Below are positions 58,830 through 64,000 of a stretch of DNA of 64,000 bases, in pieces (positions within the stretch are counted from its first letter, which is position 1; every line of letters starts with the position of its first letter). Location: the NCBI GenBank assembly GCA_030603065.1, contig JAUVYN010000009.1, forward strand, positions 1 through 64,000, given 5' to 3'. The translations under genes were made by a program, and so were the position numbers. Below the pieces are notes generated by a model. The model made no database searches. It was not told where the DNA came from and was given only the letters and a program-made list of their open reading frames with translations. Origin of the DNA: Pseudomonas sp. Its GTDB lineage: Bacteria > Pseudomonadota > Gammaproteobacteria > Pseudomonadales > Pseudomonadaceae.

Positions 58830-59804
58830 TCAACCGATGGCATCTGCCTCCGCGAGCTCGACCCGATTGCGACCCTGATGCTTGGCTCGAAACAGCGCAT
58901 GGTCTGCTGCCGCAAGTAGCTGGTCCAGACTGCTTCGCCCCTTGCGGCACATGGCGATCCCGAAACTCGCGGTACAGCTTATCAGTTGACCATTCTGCTT
59001 CACCGAGGCTGTCCCGATCTCGCTGCGCAAGCGCTCCGCGGTCGCCAGCGCCTGAGCCAGTCGCGTGTCGGGCAGCAACAGGCCAAACTCCTCGCCGCCC
59101 AGGCGGGCGAACACGTCGCAGTCTCGCACCCTGCGCCCCACCACCCGGGCCACCTTGCGCAACACCCGATCGCCGGTCGCGTGACCGTAGGTGTCATTAA
59201 TGCTCTTGAAGTAATCGATGTCGAACATGATCACGCTCACCTCGCTGCCGCCCCGTCGTGCCTGGCGCAGAATCTGTTCGCCCAGTTCGAAAAACGCACG
59301 ACGATTGGACAGCCCGGTCAGATCATCGGTCCGGGCGAGCGCCTCAGCCTGACGCCGGGCCTCCAGCAAAGCCTGCTCCACCGTCTTGCGGTCGGTGATG
59401 TCGGTGGCTATTTCCAGCCTGACTATTCTCCCGTCCACCCAACGAATGGCTTGGTCCCGACACTGATACCAGTGCCCGTCCACGGTGTTCTGGAATTCCC
59501 ACACATGTATGCCGGCGGGCTGACCCGCCGCATCCAGCAGCAGAGGATTGGTGCAGAAAGCGCAGCGAGCGGTCTGGCCTGACTGCAGATATTCCCAGCA
59601 TTTCAGCTGACGCGGCTCACCCCAGCGTTTGCGCCCGTATTCGTTAACGAAGAGCAACTCTCCCGTCTGAATATCCGCGACATATATGAGCGCATCCAAG
59701 CTGTCCAGAATAGTGAGCAATGCAACACTCTCTCCGGAGCTGGCTAGCGGGTCGAGCTCACTGGTGCGAATGAGATTCACGGGGTCGTTCCAGGCATGTG
59801 CCAA
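58830..59804 (-). CDS. PAS-GGDEF diguanylate cyclase
   Basis: A 324-residue soluble cyclase. Residues ~28-140 form a PAS domain with a three-cysteine pattern: Cys69 (LKCWEYLQSG) and Cys81/Cys84 (ARCAFC). I have seen CW/CY..LQ..C.FC motifs in other PAS-GGDEF proteins, and metal or redox sensing is a fair guess. The GGDEF domain has catalytic GGEEF at 236-240 and the inhibitory RDCD at 227-230, so it should be active and feedback-controlled. Neighbour of rep, across from the GGDEF-EAL protein. Confidence 0.9.
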   Translation of the reverse strand: MAHAWNDPVNLIRTSELDPLASSGESVALLTILDSLDALIYVADIQTGELLFVNEYGRKRWGEPRQLKCWEYLQSGQTARCAFCTNPLLLDAAGQPAGIHVWEFQNTVDGHWYQCRDQAIRWVDGRIVRLEIATDITDRKTVEQALLEARRQAEALARTDDLTGLSNRRAFFELGEQILRQARRGGSEVSVIMFDIDYFKSINDTYGHATGDRVLRKVARVVGRRVRDCDVFARLGGEEFGLLLPDTRLAQALATAERLRSEIGTASVKQNGQLISCTASFGIAMCRKGRSSLDQLLAAADHALFRAKHQGRNRVELAEADAIG

Positions 59805-59958
59805 TTACGGGGGAATCGCTTCAGCATGCTAGCAATTCGCTATGCGCGCAAGCTATAGGCCAGCATATCCCATAGGGTACCAGTGCGAAAACTGAGTCCT
59901 TCTATCAGATGCATAGCAAAGAGCTATGACGCTGGCAGAAAAAGGAGGTGCAAACGAA

Positions 59959-59983
59959 AACGCCAGCCGAAGCGGCTGGCGTT
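59959..59983 (-). terminator. Rho-independent terminator of the cytochrome c5 gene
   Basis: Minus strand reads AACGCCAGCCG-CTT-CGGCTGGCGTT followed by TTTCG: an 11-bp perfect stem with a short T-run. It is 37 nt past the cytochrome c5 stop. Confidence 0.85.
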
Positions 59984-60020
59984 CAGACCACCACCGGCAC
60001 GCGGTGGTAGCAAGGCTGAG

Positions 60021-60464
60021 TTACAGACCCGACATGAACTCGACGGCAGCGTGAATTTCTTCATCCGAGCAGTTACCGCAGGTACCGCGGGGCGGCATGG
60101 CACCGATACCGGTGATCGCCGACTGGGTCAGCGCATCCAGACTGCCGCGGGCTGCAACGCGTTCGGCCCACACGGCATCATCGCCGGTGCGCGGGGCATT
60201 GAGGATTCCCGTACCGTGGCAGGCAGTACAGAACTGCTGGTACACCGCTTCGCCAGAGCGCGCTGCTGCAGCACCACCAGCCGCAGCGGGAGCAGCCGCG
60301 ACTTCGTTGGCACACTCGTCACCGGCAAGGCATACGGATCCGTAGGGCTTGATACGGTCAGCGATGGCGGCATTATCCGCCGCAGCAAAGGCACCGCCAG
60401 CCAGCACGGCAAGCGCAGCGGCGGAGGCAGTCAGGAAATTTCTCAGAATGGTCACCTTCAACAT
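60021..60464 (-). CDS. Cytochrome c5 family protein
   Basis: A ~147-residue periplasmic monoheme cytochrome. A signal peptide (ILRNFLTASAAALAVLAGGAFA) is followed by an Ala-rich linker and the heme site CTACH. The distal Met lies in GAMPPRG, and a CGNC pair at the C-terminal side is typical of cytochrome c5 (CycB). It shuttles electrons to terminal oxidases or reductases. ATG 60464 is used; ATGs at 60470/60473 or a GTG at 60455 (with GAGG 9 nt upstream) are alternatives. A longer frame to 60644 would precede the signal peptide with unrelated sequence. Confidence 0.88.
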   Translation of the reverse strand: MLKVTILRNFLTASAAALAVLAGGAFAAADNAAIADRIKPYGSVCLAGDECANEVAAAPAAAGGAAAARSGEAVYQQFCTACHGTGILNAPRTGDDAVWAERVAARGSLDALTQSAITGIGAMPPRGTCGNCSDEEIHAAVEFMSGL

Positions 60465-60645
60465 CCTCATCATGGCTATAGGTATCAGCCCGCGTAAAGC
60501 CCGGACAATGAGCGCGAGTATACCGGGAAACCCCCGGGCGGCAAAATAGGCAGGAAGTCGCACCCGCCACTCTTCCTGGCAGGCTTTTCCGCCCGGCAGG
60601 CATGGACGAAGCCGCTGCCGTTGCGTATTATTGCGCCCCTGCAAC

Positions 60646-60714
60646 GCACCCGTAGCTCAGCTGGATAGAGTACTGCCCTCCGAAGGCAGAACTCATTGAA
60701 TTGAGCCAAGGTGC
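60646..60714 (+). pseudogene. Degenerate tRNA-Arg copy
   Basis: The first 28 nt are identical to those of the intact tRNA-Arg 104 nt downstream. The anticodon stem-loop is also complete (CTGCC-CTCCGAA-GGCAG), with a compensated T-A pair where the intact copy has C-G. After the anticodon stem the sequence diverges: the T-arm lacks the TTCGAAT loop and only GGTGC remains to pair with GCACC. The 3' CCA is missing. This pattern suggests a once functional paralogue whose 3' half was replaced or decayed. Confidence 0.72.
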
Positions 60715-60749
60715 AAAAAGATGTCAAAATACGAACGTTTTACCGCCAC

Positions 60750-60826
60750 GCACCCGTAGCTCAGCTGGATAGAGTACCGCCCTCCGAAGGCGGGGGTCAC
60801 AGGTTCGAATCCTGTCGGGTGCGCCA
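60750..60826 (+). tRNA. tRNA-Arg (anticodon CCG)
   Basis: 77 nt including encoded CCA. Acceptor GCACCCG/CGGGTGC, D-arm AGCTCAGCTGGATAGAGTA, anticodon stem CCGCC/GGCGG with loop CTCCGAA (anticodon CCG, reading CGG), T-arm ACAGG-TTCGAAT-CCTGT, discriminator G. It stands at the boundary to the atypical right-hand segment, and tRNA-Arg 3' ends are common integration sites. Confidence 0.96.
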
Positions 60827-61221
60827 TTTCCTCTGTAAATTCAGCACCTTACCTAAGCCAACCGACCTATCCCAGACTTGCTGCATCGTCTTACTGCACC
60901 TTCGTTTACTGCTGCCCCTGATTCTCGTCGCTTGCTGGGATGACATCTGCCCTCAGCCGCTGAAAACAGGCCAATTTGGCCGTGTGCCCACTCTGTGCCC
61001 AGATTGTGCCCATGGTTTTTTTGGGACCCAGGCCAGGAGGCGAAGTTTTGAGTACTGCCTGCTGCGCCCGTTTGCAGCATAAAGGAAGTATCCAAGTAAA
61101 ACTCAGCATTGTTGATGGCCATTGACAGCTGCATTGCTTGAGGCCCTGCAGATGCTCACGCTGGGTAGCCGGGCTTGAAGCAAGACGACCGTCATGCGTG
61201 GATTCGACGGCTTAGTCATTG
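60827..61221. other. 395-bp interval without a recognisable gene
   Basis: No convincing coding sequence on either strand and no RNA gene I recognise. Its base composition is less GC-rich than the core genome to the left. A minus-strand frame around 60853-61134 is open but has no family I know, a mid-frame KNHGHNLGTEW-like stretch and poor codon usage. It could be the decayed tail of a mobile element that used the tRNA, which I cannot show. Confidence 0.4.
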
Positions 61222-63045
61222 TCACGGCTCTCTAACTAGGTCGAACCCCATCCAATCCCTCCCAGACCAAAGAAACCCGTCCTCTTCTGGTATGGCAGAT
61301 GCGCCCTTCAGCCGCATAGAAAAGTGTTGCCTTTTCCCTGTTGTCTTCAGCGACCAGGTTGCCTGGCAAGTTCCGCATTGACAGTAGAAGTCTTGCTGCT
61401 GCGCGCGCTCGAATCGCGCCGGATGTCCACAAAGTTGAGCAAGCGCTGCGATCTGTTCGATTGCTTCCTCGAAGGCCGCCACAACTTGCGTATTAGCTGA
61501 ACCTTGAAGAGTAGCCATCAGTTCGGCTGCTTTCTGAGCGTCGACTGGCGTGAGAAGCCTGACATGGGTAGACGAAATAGATTCAAACTGTTCTGGCCAA
61601 GCCTCGGTTAGCTTTTTGGCCGGTGTGGGCAACGGCCCCAGTTTTCGGCCATGACCTTGGAGCAACTGCTGCAACATCCACACATCGATCAACCTCCCCA
61701 CCTTCTCCACGACATAAAGGTCCAGCGGAGAGACAGGAATACTCTGCGGCGACGCGACGCTACTAGGTACGCCTGGCCAACAAACAATGCGACTAGGCTC
61801 CAGACTCTCACTGATATTTACTGACGCGCCGAACCAGGCAATCGGCACGATCCTCAGGATAGATCGCTCAGCCTGGGTTATGACCCAATCATGTACATCA
61901 TGCCGGAGTACGAAACTCCGTCCTGCCCAACTGAAAACGTAATTTCCATCAACCCGGCGCAGGCCATACCGTTCAAGCGCCCGCCTGATCACAAGACCAA
62001 CGTAACTGACGTAAGCCAATTGCAATTGCATTTGCCGCGCCAAGCGCTCTTCCGGGGGTAAGAGCCGGTCTTCTCGATCATCTTTCAACTTCTCCCAAAG
62101 CGGGGGCAGATGGCGATAGTGCGGGTCGTGGTTGAGAATGTTTGTCCGGTGAACTTGGGCGGGAACCACAGATGCAGGAGGCACGAGCGAATAAAGCCCC
62201 CTTTGCTTCAAACCTCTGATCGCGCGCAAATGCGACTCCAAATCGCTGAGGGCGCGCTTTCCTGCCTCCAACTGAATCCCTGTCTTGTCATCAAGATATG
62301 ACTCCCCCCAAAGGCGACAAATATCCTGGCGAAGTCGAAAATGCGTCTGCTCAGAGTCTTGGAACTCCAAAGCTCGCTCCAGTCGTGAGTTCACTCCGCG
62401 GATGCGAGCCCATCTCCTGGCCAGGTGTCGATCTAGGCGATCCAGTAACCGCTTGTAGAGCCTATTCTCATAGATGGCATAGTCGTCCTCGCTGAAACGT
62501 GCAAGAACCTTGCGCGGTTGCACACCGCTGAGCGTTCGCTGCTGCCAGCAATCAGAGTGTGATGCGAGGTGACTTAATGCTGAAGTCGCGAGGCGTCGAG
62601 CTCGCGCTACTGGCGCAACCAAGTCGTCATATCGAAGGTCTCTGCGGGGGCGGTCAGATATTGAATGCAGATGACCATTTTTGAGTACCACCGCCAAGTC
62701 GCGCTCGAGTTCTTCGAGCGCGCATTGGGCGGCCATTTCAGCGGGCAGCATGGGTGAGATATTTGCATCATGTGCGTGAGCGATTTTCCCGGCGATGGAA
62801 ATAATCGCTTCTGCCGACAGATCGCAGTCCGCCTGATCGTCGTCAGACTGATCGATGGCGAGCACTTGCGATTCTGTGTCTTGAGTCCGGATTACGCCCG
62901 AGCCATCATCCGAGAGCAGATCACCGGGCTGCAAGCGGCTGTGTCCATTGACCAGGAGTGGCTCAAGCAAGCAGTACTGCCCCGGCAGAAGCGCTTCGGG
63001 TAGGCGGCTGAGTTTGTTACCCGTAAGGCGATCCAGAAATATCAT
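61222..63045 (-). CDS. DUF2357/McrC-like partner of an McrB-type ATPase
   Basis: A 607-residue protein; I place it near the DUF2357 group of McrC-like proteins on the segment FSEDDYAIYENRLYKRLLDR (~189-208), whose E-N-R core is typical. A long helical region follows (~200-380). The C-terminus (~545-580) holds a cysteine/His cluster: CGH near 542, then CQCGTC, a probable zinc ribbon. I could not place a PD-(D/E)xK nuclease site with confidence. The start ATG overlaps the stop of the AAA+ gene (ATGA), so the pair is translated together, as in McrB-McrC systems. Function as a restriction/defence effector is inference. Confidence 0.6.
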   Translation of the reverse strand: MIFLDRLTGNKLSRLPEALLPGQYCLLEPLLVNGHSRLQPGDLLSDDGSGVIRTQDTESQVLAIDQSDDDQADCDLSAEAIISIAGKIAHAHDANISPMLPAEMAAQCALEELERDLAVVLKNGHLHSISDRPRRDLRYDDLVAPVARARRLATSALSHLASHSDCWQQRTLSGVQPRKVLARFSEDDYAIYENRLYKRLLDRLDRHLARRWARIRGVNSRLERALEFQDSEQTHFRLRQDICRLWGESYLDDKTGIQLEAGKRALSDLESHLRAIRGLKQRGLYSLVPPASVVPAQVHRTNILNHDPHYRHLPPLWEKLKDDREDRLLPPEERLARQMQLQLAYVSYVGLVIRRALERYGLRRVDGNYVFSWAGRSFVLRHDVHDWVITQAERSILRIVPIAWFGASVNISESLEPSRIVCWPGVPSSVASPQSIPVSPLDLYVVEKVGRLIDVWMLQQLLQGHGRKLGPLPTPAKKLTEAWPEQFESISSTHVRLLTPVDAQKAAELMATLQGSANTQVVAAFEEAIEQIAALAQLCGHPARFERAQQQDFYCQCGTCQATWSLKTTGKRQHFSMRLKGASAIPEEDGFLWSGRDWMGFDLVREP

Positions 63046-64000
63046 GCCACACGTTCCTTACGGCGACGGTCTTGAGCCAGCAGGTCCATAGAACGGCGAG
63101 GCTCAGATTGCCATCCTTTCCAAACAGTCGTAAGCGCGTGTTCGACGGCGGTCAAATCATCGATGGTCTTATCGAATCTTTCCGTGACCTTACCGCGCCT
63201 GAGTATTCTGCTGGCAAGCAAATGGTCCAGAGCATCTTCTTTGCGACCGCCGGCAGCCATGTAAACAGGGACAAATCGCATGGCCTGACGTTCGAGTCGA
63301 TTGCCCCAACTCTGGTCAAAGCGATCCTGCAAGATGCTCGTGAGTGGCCCCGTGGTCAACTCCTCCAACAACTCTGAAACCTCATCAGCGTTTTGTTCCA
63401 CAGCAGCACCGAAACGCTCCATCAATGATTCATAGCTAAAGCTGGCCTTCGGCTTTGTCTCCGGCTTGAATTTCGCTTCGTGGCGGGGAAGCGTCATGAC
63501 ATGAGCACGGTCGTAGGTTTTGTCAGCGAACTCGTTCGTTGTTTCATCGTGGTTCGCAGTGCCTACAAACCAGACATTGTGGGGAATCCGAATCTTTCGC
63601 CCCTCGACCAACATCGCTGGCGCGTTCGGCAACTGGCTCTCCGACAAACTGATCAATCGATCATTTGGGTCATTCTTTTCGAGCGCTGAGAGGAATTCAG
63701 CAAAATACTGCTCCGGGCGCGACAGGTTCATCTCGTCCAGCAAGATGATGTTGCACCGGTCCTTGTAAGCGGCAGTTTGCGCACGGTAGAGGCCTTGAAG
63801 GCAGTCGCGCTCATAGAAGCGCTTTTCGAAAGCGTTGTAGTGTCCCAGTAGATCATCACGATCTCGCCAGCCGGCCTGGACGGCAATGTCAGTGCAATGC
63901 CCTCCCACGGCCTTGGCGAACGCCTTTGCCAGGCTCGTTTTGCCCGTGCCGCTAATTCCCTGAAAGATGTGAAGCGGGCTCATGGCCAATCCGGCAATCA
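63042..64000 (-). CDS. McrB-like AAA+ ATPase, 5' part outside window
   Basis: The C-terminal ~319 residues of a larger protein; the frame stays open to the window edge. Walker A is FQGISGTGKTSLAKAFA, only ~10 residues from the edge, and Walker B is NIILLDEMNLSRPEQYFAEF. The sensor-1 region is FVGTANHDETTNEFADKTYDRA. DEMN/GTANHDE patterns are characteristic of the McrB/GTPase-like AAA+ branch and of related defence ATPases. Since the ATPase core begins at the edge, a specificity domain probably precedes it. Codon usage is less GC-biased than upstream genes. Paired with the DUF2357 gene downstream. Confidence 0.75.
   Translation of the reverse strand, partial: IAGLAMSPLHIFQGISGTGKTSLAKAFAKAVGGHCTDIAVQAGWRDRDDLLGHYNAFEKRFYERDCLQGLYRAQTAAYKDRCNIILLDEMNLSRPEQYFAEFLSALEKNDPNDRLISLSESQLPNAPAMLVEGRKIRIPHNVWFVGTANHDETTNEFADKTYDRAHVMTLPRHEAKFKPETKPKASFSYESLMERFGAAVEQNADEVSELLEELTTGPLTSILQDRFDQSWGNRLERQAMRFVPVYMAAGGRKEDALDHLLASRILRRGKVTERFDKTIDDLTAVEHALTTVWKGWQSEPRRSMDLLAQDRRRKERVA

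Noticed and set aside
60827..61221. Integrase C-terminal remnant after the tRNA
   Set aside because: A minus-strand frame with a GTEW/GTIW-like stretch is suggestive, but no catalytic recombinase motif is visible, so it is not annotated.

Overview
The window looks like chromosomal DNA of a pseudomonad (Pseudomonas sensu lato; possibly the Halopseudomonas/P. pertucinogena or P. stutzeri side, which I cannot settle by eye). It is GC-rich and dense, with many ATGA/TGATG overlaps. It carries clade-typical genes: the complete pilGHIJK-chpABC cluster, pilT/pilU, an inactive pyrC' paralogue, algH, sutA, siaABCD and the amgRS-type ompR/envZ pair. Gene order follows blocks that I recall as separate in P. 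aeruginosa: gshA-thioesterase-tex-ompR-envZ; chpC to hemW; and cyaA to cytochrome c5. Here they are joined.

Layout. 1-9740: an edge-truncated lipoprotein lipase, trmL, a zinc-free quinone oxidoreductase, a small FliL-like protein, gshA, a PaaI-type thioesterase, tex and ompR/envZ. 9746-22048: the chemosensory array controlling type IV pili (pilG, pilH, pilI, pilJ, pilK, chpA, chpB, chpC, read leftward). 22262-28034: gshB, a TonB protein, algH, ruvX, pyrR, pyrB and pyrC', read rightward. 28079-31837: a complete siaABCD aggregation/c-di-GMP module, which ends convergently on pilU. 31834-34071: pilU and pilT. 34150-40381: yggS, proC, yggT, metX, metW, a DUF4426 gene, rdgB and hemW.

40382-50940: a GST, a TIGR02647 gene, cyaA (class I adenylate cyclase), a DUF1289 gene, cyaY, lptM, lysA, dapF, a DUF484 gene, xerC, a HAD phosphatase, sutA, a ferritin-like unknown and yjbQ. 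51023-54958: amtB and glnK behind a sigma-54/NtrC-type control region, then ubiK and comM. 54969-60464: a GGDEF-EAL protein, rep, a PAS-GGDEF cyclase and a cytochrome c5. 60646-60826: a degenerate tRNA-Arg copy followed by an intact tRNA-Arg(CCG). Beyond the tRNA, the last ~3 kb differs in character and holds an McrB-like AAA+ ATPase (running off the window) with a DUF2357/McrC-like partner. This looks like the edge of an accessory, probably defence, island.

Theme. Surface behaviour dominates. The window holds the Chp system and its two retraction ATPases, a four-gene Sia switch that ends in a diguanylate cyclase, a further cyclase, a GGDEF-EAL phosphodiesterase-type protein and the cAMP synthase CyaA. 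The most promising places for something new are the tRNA-Arg/island junction at the right edge, the sia operon placed between pyrC' and pilU, and the long glnK leader with its small ORF.
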